Origin: Membranipora membranacea | Taxonomy: Eukaryota; Bryozoa; Gymnolaemata; Cheilostomatida; Membraniporidae | Assembly (NCBI GenBank): GCA_914767715.1 | Contig: OU612066.1 | Coordinates: 28,060,283-28,124,282, forward strand | DNA: 64,000 nt | Direction: 5' to 3' | In this document: piece after piece, positions 25,487 to 36,750 of the stretch | How the letters are laid out: the number at the start of each line of letters is the position of its first letter | How positions within the stretch are numbered: position 1 is the stretch's first letter | Made by a program: the position numbers and the translations under genes | The notes under the pieces: model-generated | Databases searched by the model: none | Told to the model about the DNA's origin: nothing | The model's input: only the letters and a program-made list of their open reading frames with translations

Positions 25487-27634
25487 ATTTCCTCAAAGTC
25501 ATGATTACACTCTGGTGACCCAGTCTCTCATTGCGAAGTATCCATATTTGGCAGATGATCCCGCCACTGGCATGGGAATGTAAGTCCGCATTATCTAGCA
25601 TGTGGTTTAATAAATTTGGTGAATTATTCTTTATTTTCTCCTTTGCCGCGTGCTCATGGTATTAACATAATGGATCCAACAGTTTAATCAAGAGTTTTGG
25701 TGAGTATTACGCATTGATTCCAATTTTATCTGTATGTTATGTTCCAAATTCTCTGTCACTGATTCACAATGGAAATGTTCACGAGGCATGGTATCTGTGA
25801 ACAGCAGCACCACCTAATTCTTTAATTTTAATGACCGTTCTGAAATATTTTTGTAGAACTCTCTTTAAGACAAAACTGATCCGGTTGTTTAAAAATTACC
25901 GATCAAAATATGATCTTCCTGCAGTGAAAGCTGCTAGGGAGAAGTTCCAAGCAAAGCAAAGGAACCACAAAAAGAAAGAAGACATCTTGGAGCAGGTTGT
26001 GTTGACTCCAAAGAAGCGAGCTAGGGTAAGTTGAGCATCATAACCATGACAGCACACAGCTTACAATCACTTACAACTGAAATCATTGGAAGACAACTCA
26101 AACTTTGCCCACCAAGAAATGTATAAAGGCTGCTTGATAAAATATTCACAAGCTTCCAATATAGACATAGATACAAATGTGATAATTGCATCCTTTTTTA
26201 ATTGTTCTATGTCCAATACTCGCAATGGCAACGGTGATAATCTATAAAAGTAATCATCCCATAAAATCCTACATATTTTGTTAATAGAAGAACTGTCTAT
26301 TCATATTAGGTGGAACCAGCACAAGCTGCCACTGCAACTCTGCCCTCAACTCCAGCAGAGGAAATAGAGGACCTCAAAAAAGACATGGTAGCAGAGCTTG
26401 ATAAGTCAACACATTGCCAGGGCTGTGCTGAAGATACAAGGCTTGCTTGAATGATCAACAGCCACACTGAAGGTATGTGAACAGCTACAAGGTCGAGTGA
26501 ATCAGATAACTAGCAAAAGCAGAACACAACTTAGATTCCCACTCAGACAGACAAGTTGTAATGATAAAAATATTGCGTATGAGATAGAATCAATGACAGT
26601 AATATAAGGGATTGTCTCCCCCATGGGAAAGGAAAAGATAACTCCAAAAATATCAATTTATGCCTTCATATTATGCTGTATCATACATTTCAAAGTGAGA
26701 TATTATACTGGGGTCAGTGACTTCCATATCCTTGAGCTCTTATTCTCGAATTGTTTAAACAATTGTCTGTCATAAGGAAATGTATGACAAAATACGGCAC
26801 CCTTATTAAATGGCTATAGAGAAAATAGAAAACCAAGCAGTCTTATTACTTAAATTCTATCAGCCCACTGAGCACTACGCAGCCATTCTGTTCATGTTTC
26901 CATATTACTTTTATGTATATACCTGATCTGTAAACTTGGTGATACATAATGCTGATTTTAATTGTTGTAGATAGTCTCAAGATGGGCTTACTGCTGCTAC
27001 CAGTTTCTCTAGGGGAGTATGTAGACCATTTGTATGCTGAGGTTGATAAACCAGAAACTGTGAGTAACAATCAATTGTTGTCTTTGTTCAGACCATCATG
27101 TTGTGTTAAAGAAAAGCAGTTATGTCATTGTCTACATCATTAATTTCCTTATATTACAATCATTCAGAGATGTAAATCTTAATTTATGTAGTCAGCTATG
27201 CTGGATGACTGATCGCAGATATTCTGCTGGCAGTGTGCTTGGTTAAAAGCTGCTCCAGACAGTTTTATGTGAAAAGCTCATCTGTTGTAATGGACATCCA
27301 TTTGTTACAAATAACCCTGCTATGAATACTGGAGATGTTTTATCAAATAAGTCCAATTTTTTTTGTAGGAATATTCTCGCCAGCCAATACTAAGAAGTCA
27401 GTCAGAGTACAAAATTCTTTACGACGAGTTTTGCTGAAAGTAAAGGACGTGCCAAGTGGCCTTGTTGCTCTGCTTGGCCTGCATTACTTGTTTGATATTC
27501 AATACAAGTTAAACCTGACATACACCCTGCTAGAGTGGTATCTGGGCATATTATCCATTTCCCAGATACCACTCCCTCAGCCTGTTCGGACTCTGATCAC
27601 AAAATTATCACTCAAAAGGTGCTCAGACATTTGA
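25487..27634 (+). pseudogene. Exons of an uncharacterised metazoan protein, reading frame interrupted
   Basis: Exon-like segments: 25487-25579 (LVTQSLIAKYPYLADDPATG), 25857-26025 (LIRLFKNYRSKYDLPAVKAA, then a Lys-rich stretch), 26310-26472, 26971-27059 and 27369-27634. Phases agree for the first four. In exon 26310-26472 the frame meets TGA at 26448-26450 and then continues open; CGA to TGA would explain it. The last segment is open in a frame that does not match the preceding phase (GLVALLGLHYLFDIQYKLN, LPQPVRTLITKLSL). The layout (KYP.L...; basic linker; C-terminal hydrophobic FDI.Y.L.LTYTLL block) resembles a large family of uncharacterised animal proteins I know only by pattern. No function can be given. 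It is probably a decayed copy, or the model is incomplete. Confidence 0.5.
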
Positions 27635-28377
27635 AAAATAACCCTGCAAGATTATCAAACAAGTAATGCAGCGGAGCTAGGTCTTGAAGTCATATTTGAC
27701 ATTCAATTTATTTTAACTACAAATCTGCAGGAAAAAATACCATTTTGAAAAAGATTTAATTTGCTCTTTATTCCCTAATTATCACCTTAGAGTTATCGAA
27801 TGTTTTTAAAATTGATGTGAGCATAATGGCACCCATTTCTTGTTTGAATCTCACGCTACTCAATTTGTGACCAGAAATCTTTGTGAGTGAATTTTCTTTA
27901 CCAATAAGCTCCATATTCATGTTTCATGTTAGTCTGAGAGTTATCCTTCGCCGAGCTGAAGGTGGACAACTCCCGGATAAAGGACTTAAGTCTTGTCTTG
28001 ACAGTTCAAGCAAAACTTGTCAAGATAGGTTTCATTGATGAACTCCAAGTTGTGGATATGGGAGTCGTCAACCTCCAGCACGATGTAGATGTGCTTTTTT
28101 TTCCAATTGATAGTATTTTGTGTTGATACAATAAACAAAACTTTTTTATAACTCGAGAGATATGCTATCATTTTTGGTGCACATATACTTTTTTGAACAG
28201 TGAGTTTGACAACTTCCCTTTTCCTGTCGATCAATAAAATATAAGCTTAAATAACTACAAAACACATGCCTCATGCCGCATCAAACATATATCGTTTTAC
28301 ATTGGTTAGACTGCGAGAAAATTCTAAGCTCGAATTTGCACCTGTGAAATGAAGACACATCTGTACCCTTGAAGAGT
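27635..28377. other. Non-coding interval
   Basis: No supported gene. A minus-strand open frame at 27986-28234 has no recognisable domain and was not accepted. Confidence 0.4.
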
Positions 28378-28900
28378 GCATATGCCAGGGGTGCCCAACC
28401 TATGGCTCATGAGCCACCTCGGCTCATTTTGGCTTTTTGGGTGGCTCATTTTAATATTCGCAAATTTCACGCGCTTTTTGGCGCGAATTTCATGCATTCA
28501 ATTCATGCATGTACAATCTACACTAAATGTATGTATAGTGTATACAAGTTCATTGTACTGGGTGCCTGCATTGTAATATGTGTGTAGAGTTGTCTTCTTG
28601 CAGACTTGCCAACCTAAATTTTCCAAAATGCTTACAAAAATTTGCAAAATGCTTAGAAAACTCCAGGGCGCCTTTATATGACCAGAAATCGCCACGCGCA
28701 TAATCTCACGCGATGACTTTCCCTTGGAATTTTTGCAAACACTTATACATGAATGAATATGATACATATATATCACTGACTGTTTCCATGTTGTCTACAC
28801 GCGACGTGGTCAGCTCATTTGGTTTAATTGATTTTTGAAATGGCTCATGTGAGAGAAAAGGCTCATGTGAGAGAAAAGGTTGGGCACCCCTGGCATATGC
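28378..28900. mobile_element. hAT-like MITE with 8-bp target duplication
   Basis: Element 28386-28892 (507 bp) begins CAGGGGTGCCCAACC and ends with its exact reverse complement. It is flanked by GCATATGC on both sides (28378-28385 and 28893-28900). CAGGGGT-type ends and 8-bp duplications are typical of hAT transposons. There is no transposase, so it is non-autonomous. Inside, GGCTCAT/ATGAGCC motifs lie near both ends, and a GCTCATGTGAGAGAAAAG unit is repeated twice next to the right end. Confidence 0.88.
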
Positions 28901-29025
28901 ACCCCCTAAAATGCACCTGTACCCTTAAACGTACCATAATATGGTGTACAAATGATACACAAAGGGTACATATGGGCTTTATAAAGGGTACTTATTGTGG
29001 ACACTAGGGGTACATATGTACATAT

Positions 29026-29575
29026 GCACCCAGTGTAGATACAGCAAACACCCTATATAATCTAGGTATTCTATACAATGACATGACACAACACAGTAAG
29101 GCAGAGAAGAGCTACAATCGGGCACTAGCTATCTATAGAGAGACTTCACAAGGCACGCCCAGTGTAGGTACAGCAAATACTCGGTATAATCTAGGTATTC
29201 TATATGAAGAGATGAAGCAATACAGCAAGGCAGGCCGCAGTTATTAACGGGCACTGGCTATCTATAGAAAGACATCTCAAGGTCTTCCTAGCGTTGATAC
29301 AGCCAAAACCCTGAATAATCTTGGCAATCTATACCAGGAAATGAAACAATACAGTAAAGCAGAGGAGACCTACAACCAGGCGCTAGCTATCTATAGAGAG
29401 ATATCACAAGGTGTGCACAGTGTAGAAACAGCAAAGATCCTGTACAATCTTGGTGTTCTATACGCAGTATAAAACAATATGGCAAAGCAGAGAAGAGCTT
29501 TCTGCAGGCATTAGAGGTGTTAAGAGAGATATCATCAGGTGATGGCAGCTATAAATAGCTAACTAATACATTAAA
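29026..29575 (+). pseudogene. TPR fragment related to the NTase-TPR family, decayed
   Basis: Four and a half TPR units of the family are recognisable (DTANTLYNLGILYNDM..., SKAEETYNQALAIY, SSGDGS). The third unit has TAA where relatives read SYFRAL, and the frame breaks again near 29466 before the last unit. It starts abruptly at a GCACCCAGTG position inside a unit and has no nucleotidyltransferase part. It lies upstream of a copy of the palmitoyltransferase last exon, the arrangement seen at 4.3-5.4 kb, so it belongs to a copied block. Confidence 0.88.
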
Positions 29576-29643
29576 ATAATATTATTATTAGTAGTAATAA
29601 TATTATTATTAGTAGTAATAATAATATTATTAGTAGGTCTATG
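29575..29643. repeat. ATT/AAT-rich repeat ending in a CATAGAC-family terminus
   Basis: Alternating ATT and AAT runs that can fold back on themselves end in TTAGTAGGTCTATG, the same terminus as the 48-bp element at 43002-43049. It is probably a degenerate member of that family. Confidence 0.5.
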
Positions 29644-29881
29644 GCCTATTCAAACTTTTATAACCCATAAGATGAACTATTCATATTCGCACGATAGACC
29701 AAGGAGCATGTTTAGCCTTCTGATACAGTCTCAATAAAAGAACTGACAATTCTCTGAGGTTAACAATTCACTATATTTGTCTATTAGAGCTAAAATCACT
29801 AAATTTTTACTAGTCGAACATGCTTTGTAACACAGAGATGTCAAAATTCTGTAACACCAACACAAATCAGCAAACATGAAA

Positions 29882-30148
29882 TCACATTCTGAAGTTTGGA
29901 TCAGGATGTCTAATTCTACCAGTCTTCAGGAAAGAGACAACATTGATGAGTTTGTGTGCATTTGATAGTCCAGAGATCTTATCCTCAGGTTTAGGTTTGA
30001 AGTAATGAGTATATCCACTACTTATATTAGAGAGAGATCTTAAGAGTAAGTTGAGAGTGAATATCATAAATCCAGCTACTCCGAGGTACATGACAAACAG
30101 TAAACCGTACTTAAATGTCCAGTAGATTGCGTTCTGAACTGGTGTCAC
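29882..30148 (-). pseudogene. Duplicated last exon of the palmitoyltransferase
   Basis: It encodes NAIYWTFKYGLLFVMYLGVAG and the same C-terminus (IRHPDPNFRM, then stop) as the exon at 5093-5362, one codon shorter, with the 3' splice acceptor still present (rev. comp. of cacctgta). No other palmitoyltransferase exon accompanies it, so it is unlikely to be translated. It retains an open frame, which points to a recent copy. Confidence 0.88.
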
Positions 30149-30737
30149 CTGTAAGGAAAAGGAAAACAAGTAAGTCTTAGTCCTAGTCAGACTTGGGCCA
30201 AGAGGATGAAGAGAGGTCACTAAAACTACAAACCCTTTACTAAATTGTTCATCTGTAAGTACGTGATAACTAATACATTAATATGAATTTTTATATTAGG
30301 ATGTTTTACTACTTTTAGCTGATAATGCCTTACTTTTTTAATTAAGTTGATGAGATTATTTTATATTTTTATATTTTTGAGTTTTAGATTTTAGATATTC
30401 AAGTGCTTGATTTGGACTTTGGATTTTTCATTTCATTTTAATGGATATTCATCCCAGTTATCAAGCGAAGCTGAAAAGAAATAATAGAAAGATCAATCAA
30501 TGCCGCACATCTGGAGGACAAAACATTTAGGATATTGAAAGATCTCTATCTAAGGAGTAACATTATAGTTTCACCTGAATAGGAATGTTGGAGAACTCTC
30601 TAGAAAGATGGCAAGACCATTGTAAGCAGTAACAAAGAATATGTTGCAATAATGTCAACATTTAAACTGACCTATTAGTTCGATTAGGAAACGATACCTG
30701 CTGTGACCAATGAACTGCCTCTCCTCATTGCTGTGAC

Positions 30738-30959
30738 TATATATAGAGCTGCAGAGACACTAAACATGAGCTCATTTTTGGAACAGCCTTGACGAAGGTT
30801 GTGTTATGTGCTTGGATTAATTTTTATGGAATAATTATAATTAAATAAATGTCTACTCCACATCCAGAACTTGGTGAAATTACTGAATTACTGAGAAACA
30901 ACATATTGATATCCGGCCGAAGGGAGCGAGCAGCTTTCCGTCAGAGAAGTTGACAAGGT
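30738..30959 (+). promoter_or_regulatory. Possible TATA box and short leader ORF
   Basis: CTATATATAG at 30737-30746 is followed about 110 bp downstream by ATG at 30849. This opens a 34-codon frame (MSTPHPELGEITELLRNN...) that stops just before an AG|gtaagt-type donor at about 30959. This could be the promoter and first exon of something carried in the insertion, or chance. No homology is recognised. Confidence 0.25.
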
Positions 30960-31512
30960 AAGTTTATCACAATCGTGAAAACTCTTATTAATATTGCGTG
31001 GCAATATTAAAGGTTGAAATTTGTTTGATAAAATAATTATTATAAAGCTCCAGTTCAAGGCAAAGGTAAGTCCTTGGTTATATCGACTGATCATCGGTTA
31101 TGATTTTGTTGAAGCTCCATTGTTATTGGCATGTCTGCCATTTGTAAATTCCTGCAGAGGATCAAGTGAATCTTGTCTTATTGAAGGTGAAGTTGTCACT
31201 TCATACATTGATTTGTCCTGGCGAGCATTTAGCCAGAGTATACCAGTTGTTTTAATACTAGTGGCGATATCTTTTGATTAAATCCAATATTTTAAAACTG
31301 CAGTCATATTTATCCTCATTACCCATAATTATATTTTAATATTGAAATTTGGACGGTCATTTTAACTTTCAGAGTATGGGCAACCACTTGTTCGTGACTC
31401 AACCACATGTTTAGGCCGAACTTTGCAAAATCACATATAATCAAGTTAATGATTGCTTAGGAGGATTTCAGAGGTTCATAAAGTTGAGAGTGCTAACCAT
31501 TACACATTATAT

Positions 31513-31600
31513 AATTACACCATTACACCATTACACCATTACACCATTACACCATTACACCATTACACCATTACACCATTACACCATTACACCATTACAC
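31513..31600. repeat. 8-bp minisatellite (CATTACAC)n
   Basis: About 11 near-perfect head-to-tail copies of CATTACAC, a slippage-prone array with no coding role seen. Confidence 0.95.
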
Positions 31601-31763
31601 AAAATAGAACCAAAATTCACCTTGTGTCAAACCAATCAAAGCGGTAATTAAAGCATTGATATTTGAATTAGAAATTTATTTAACAAACACAAGAAGTGTG
31701 CAGGACGGGACCTTACACTCCTGTAATCAATACTAAAGTTACGGAAGTGTGCGTTTTTCGTCC

Positions 31764-32260
31764 CTCACACATCTTCCAACATTTGCTAAATAACTGTCTA
31801 CCACACATCTATGTCCGTCAATGCCATCTTGCCATCAATTTGTTTCCGGATACAGTGGTCAGTGGATGCCGAAGTGTAATCTGGATGCCTCTTTGGTAGC
31901 TGCATGCTCACTGGTAGTGAACAAATAGTCATCAGGATGGGGGTTTGTATCTATAAGAGCCTATAGCTTCAAAGACTTAAGATGTCCAGATTTTTATTTG
32001 GCTCCAGTCCAGAATGGTTACAAAAGACATAAGTCTAGAACAGATATCCAACATCTAGGATCAAAAGTCTTATTGGGCGGGGTCACTGCATGAATTTCCA
32101 ATCATTACGCAAGCAGAACTGCAAATCACGGAAAGAAAATTAAGGACACCTCAAACCTACCCTAGAGAGGTAAAGTATTGACCCTGTTTACTTTCTAGAA
32201 TCCCGACTCAATAGCAAAAATTGAGTGCTGTCTATCATCACCTCACCCCCAAAACAAATA
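31764..32260. repeat. Continuation of the duplicated palmitoyltransferase intron
   Basis: It matches 5453-5880 in order: CATCTTCCAACATTTG, TGGATGCC, GTAGCTGCATG versus GGAAGCTGTACG, AGTCTTATTGGGCGGGGTCAC, and AAAATTGAGTGCT. Similarity fades before the position of the DHHC-containing exon, so only the last exon and part of the last intron were copied. Confidence 0.7.
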
Positions 32261-35200
32261 GTTTGAGAAATAAATCTTTCTTGATTCAGCATCAGCATTC
32301 TGCACCATTGCAACTCTTGGAGCATGTTTCAATTATTAACTAAGGTATGGGACTGTTGATAAATTTTCTGTAAATTTTAAGGGACACTGTCCCCAAAATT
32401 GAGAAAGATCAACTCTCATACCCCTTGTGATTTGTCAAATTTTAATATTGAGTACATGGAGTCCTGAGAGCCATTCCATTTAGAATGGGGACAAGTCTCG
32501 GATTGGCCAGAGCTATCCGCTACCTGTTTGCTATATAGAAATATCTAATCCAGTGTAGTGGATTCTTATTTTAATTAATGGTAGTCGTGTTAAATGCCGA
32601 CAAAAGTTGCCTCCTCAATTTTATCGATGGGACAACTTCAACAAGTGGAATATTTTAGTGTAATGAGTCAATGTCCACTAATCGTACATATACCACTTGT
32701 CTTGACTTTGATATCGTTGTATCAATAATTACTCAATTTCTTCTATTGATTGTCCGTATTCAACAAATCCAAAAATTGTCACTCTAATTATAATTTTCCA
32801 GAGGTGACAGTAATGTGATCAACATGATGCGATATCACACGAGACTTGCACAAGAGATGAGTACACAATCACTGACGAGACAGACCGAAGTGATGATAAG
32901 AGCTCAGTAATCCAGATGAGAGTAGCAAATAATCCACAGAACACTATTTATCCGTGACAGCAAGAAGTCTTCAAAGGTGTTAAGTCTAACTGCTTGGTAG
33001 TGATTCTACACGTAAGTACAGGCTAGATCAAGCGGAAGTTTATCCAGTATAGTATCTTTATTATTCCGTGTAATAGGTAACAGCAGCAGTAATATTACAT
33101 GTGGATGTGTTCAGTGTAACTTCTACTGAGCGAATATGTCACAGCAAGGAAAAATGTCCACTTTTATATGATAAGGCACTAAGTGACGGAAAACCAAAAA
33201 TGAGTCAGCAAACATGAAGTCTTATACAAAAACACTTAGTGTTCGAATTCCGGTACGGTATTAAAATGATGCAACATACATGTAAATTTATACAAAAAGC
33301 ACATCGTGTCGGGATTCTAGCGTACTATTACATAGTACATGTACATTGTTATTATATAAAAGGCATATAGTGTTGGAATGCAAGCATAGCATAACAGCCC
33401 AAAAATAGTTCTGCAACAGTTCAAAATGAATTTGTAGTAAATGCCTGTACCTATTACATGGTTCTACTTCTCGTAAATTTTGGACAGAACATCTTGTATT
33501 TAGAGATATTATTGAGATCAAAATAAACTGCATAAAAATTTACCAAAACATACAATTAATAATTCATTCTACTACACCAGCTCCTTTTATTTTTCAATTA
33601 CCGTAGGACACAATACTTGTGGACGAAGAAGCTAGTTATTCGTTATGGAGAAATGATAGTTTTTGATAGAAACTGAGATTCTGACATATTTTTCTTGTCA
33701 TTTGGCGGGACTCTGAGATTTAAAGTACAAATATCAGATATATATATTATATTTATGTTCGGAAAATGTGAGCAATTTTGTCGAAGCTCTATCTTAGAAT
33801 AGGGGCTTGTAAGGGAATTCATGTAACACAGTTTTATTCCGGTTTTTAATATTCCTGTATAGCTTTATGGCTCATGTAAAGTCAATTTAGTGTTGTTTTT
33901 AGGGGTTCCTACAGTTTATCAATGCACTGGATTTGTTACATTACTTTTGATATTTCTAGAAATAATAGCTCATTGTACCAAAAACCGGATGGTTATTGAT
34001 GTTCGATTTATGGGTATACGGTTAGCTGGCTGCTATAGTGGTCAGGACAAAAGATGATGTCTCTGTTAGTGTTGGTGTCGCCTGGAATTTGATTGGCCTT
34101 AGAAGTTCGGTCCATCTTTGGGTGACCAATCTTGTGTCGTGTCTTTTTTGTCTTATTTCACCACCATACAACCTTGTCAGTGCGTTCTATGCATCTGAGA
34201 TGCAACTATGTGAAGTCAACTTAAAACTTCAGATTATACTATTCATCAGTGTTTATAATATACCGAATATTGAAGAGATTTTAGAACCAAGAGTTTTATA
34301 TACAGCTGGCAAAAGGTTTGTTTATATTTTATTTTAGTTCATTTATATGAAGACAATTTCTACTTGATCAAGATAGTATGCACAAAGGTGCTCTCGATGA
34401 TTAATTGTGACTTGTGCATTCTTGGATTTATTTGCCTAGTTCTAAGCGTGACGATTATGGGTGGTGATATTATACTTTAACCCCATTTCTAGCTCTACAT
34501 AATTTTTGCATCTCATTCAATATTTGCTTACAGATTTCACGGTTAATACTTCTCATACAAATTAAAAAAGAACAGACTCATATAATCAGTGACTTTATTA
34601 CATCTCTCATAAACTCTCAAACTAGAAACTAGCGGGGAAACCGCTATAGGGCTTATCCGCTAATTGCCTGCCTTCAGCAAGGCGGATAAAATCTGAACAA
34701 AATAGTGGTCAAATTTAATGGAATTTAATAAGAACGAGTAGCTGTCCACAGATCGTCAAATGCAACACTTCATCCGCAGGAGGCCACACAAACAGACTAT
34801 AATTCTCATAATTTATACCATCTCCTGTACAAATATTGCCAAATAAGTATCAAGGGATTTCGAAATACCCTTTTATCTAGGCGATTGTTTATTGTTGTAA
34901 ATCTCGAACACCCAGTTTAATCTAATTTGTACAATGTACTATTTCTCTGCTCAATATAGTAAATTCCTGCATTCATGCTCCGCTTTGCGCTGTCAATGTT
35001 TAATTCAATGCAAATCTATATCACACTGTGATTTTTCAAAGGGCTGGTAGTGTTCATTTTTGAGGTATTACCAATGATGGTTACTCCAAGAATAAATAGA
35101 AGGTGATAAAATAACTAATACTGTTAACCCCTCCCCCCCCCCCCCCCTATGACTTGTTACTATGGCTAAATTATTATTCCGATCTTCGCTAAAGAAGCTG

Positions 35201-35594
35201 TGTAATGTTATTGGTAAATCTGGCTTTAAACAACCTGCAATCTACAATTTTGCTATGTATATTCTCACCGATCTTTTCAAATAGAATCAAAGATATATAA
35301 TATTTAAGCAAAGAGGTTCTTTAGGGTCAGTCCTATACAGAAATACCACCCTCAGAGCAGATAAACACTCCAGACCTCAGTCACATCATATAATGTCCGT
35401 TTAATACATGTGCTTCATAAAAAGTCTCTAATAGAGGATTACCAATTGCCACAGGCCACAATACAAAGGTGTTAGTAATACACTGAGACAATAGCCAAAA
35501 GGAATGCTTGGTTTAGAGTTGTCTACTTAATACCAATGAAGAGACAACACTTGCTACATCTGAGATAGTTACTGAGAAACACTTATTATAATTA
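32261..35594. other. Long non-coding stretch
   Basis: No supported gene. A poly-C run lies at about 35133-35147. An open frame at 34038-34337 lacks recognisable features. A short stem (TTATCCGC/GCGGATAA) occurs near 34650-34690. Confidence 0.4.
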
Positions 35595-36420
35595 TTTGCC
35601 ATTGAAGTTGATATTATTTGCCGATGACTTGGTACTATGTGATAGCAACAGAGAACATCTGGAGAGAAGATTGGAAGTATGGAGGGTGAGAATGGAGAGT
35701 GTGGGACTAAAGCTAAGCAGGTCAAAGACAGAGCACTTACCACCAGTAGGTGAGGATGGCAACATCATGGTGAGGAAGTACAACTCAGAAGAGAAGGAAA
35801 TCCTACCTAGGCGCATGCAGTTTAAGTGCCTGGGCACCACCATCCATCAGGAAGGAGGGTGCCGTAAGGAGATTGAGCTGCGTATCTCAAAGGCATGGAA
35901 CAAATGGCGGGAACTGAGTGGAGTACTCTGCGACAGGAAGATGCCTGCTAACTTGAAAATCCTCATCTACAAGACTGCTATACGGCCAGCTCTGACGTAT
36001 GGGAATGAGACCTGGCCCGTAACAGGAACCCTTATAGACAGGGTTAGCTCTTGTGAAATGCGAATGCTAAGGTACTGCATGGGGATAAGCTTAGAGGTGC
36101 ATCGAAGGAATGAAGAGATAACAGCCGAAGCAAATATAATGCCAATCAGGAATGTCATGAGGAAAAAGAGACTAGAATGGTATGGTCATGTTTGTCGACG
36201 TGAGAGTGATAAAGATATCAGGAGAGTGTACGAGGTGAGGGTAGAGGGAAGCAGAGGGCGTGGACGGCCAAAACAGCGCTCGAGTGACACAATCAATGCT
36301 GACCTTCGCTGGCTAGATCTGGAACGAGATAATACGAGTGACTGAATAAGGTGGAGAAGTTCGGTGGAACTAGGAGTCAGGCAAAAACCCGCCACCCGAT
36401 CAGGACATGGCGGTGAAAGG
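35595..36420 (+). mobile_element. RTE-like LINE, 5'-truncated 3' part of the reverse transcriptase ORF
   Basis: The open frame at 35596-36345 begins inside the reverse transcriptase palm with the catalytic FADDLVL motif. It continues through the thumb and C-terminal part (KCLGTTI, KMPANLKILIYKTAIRPALTY, EWYGHVCRR, GRGRPKQR), which is characteristic of RTE-like and related invertebrate LINEs. A tail (LGVRQKPATRSGHGGER in another frame) follows to about 36420. The catalytic aspartates are intact, but fingers and endonuclease are absent, as expected for 5' truncation during target-primed integration. It sits just upstream of the homogeneous TPR array. Confidence 0.85.
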
Positions 36421-36750
36421 TGAACAAGGTGAACATTAAAGTTGATACTTATATCGTTCCTACATCGATAAACTGGTAATGCCTCAATTATATTTGGGAT
36501 TTATTATTTTACAAGCTTGGTTTGCCCTTCAAGTGCAATGCAACATATTTAGTTTGACATATTGCTCGGAACTTAAAAAAAAAAATTAAAGGTTTTCCTC
36601 ATTTTACAAAAATAAAAAGAAATTAAAAAATCTCTTTAGAGATACCAAATAATGCTCATAATAACATTTGGCAATTCAAAGAGACAAGGCTTGTTTTAGA
36701 TCCCCATCATAATCTGATACTGAGTGTTGTAACAAATTTAGAAAAATGAA

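Larger units (their letters stand above)
30243..31763. other. About 1.5-kb insertion splitting the duplicated intron
   Basis: Sequence matching 5093-5456 stops near 30242 and resumes near 31764 (CATCTTCCAACATTTG), so this block was inserted after the duplication, or was lost from the other copy. No terminal inverted repeats were recognised. Inside are an ATTACACC minisatellite and a possible promoter-plus-short-ORF (see separate entry). Confidence 0.6.

Noticed and set aside
31513-31600. CRISPR-like regular repeat
   Set aside because: 8-bp head-to-tail units without spacers in a eukaryotic context; it is a minisatellite.
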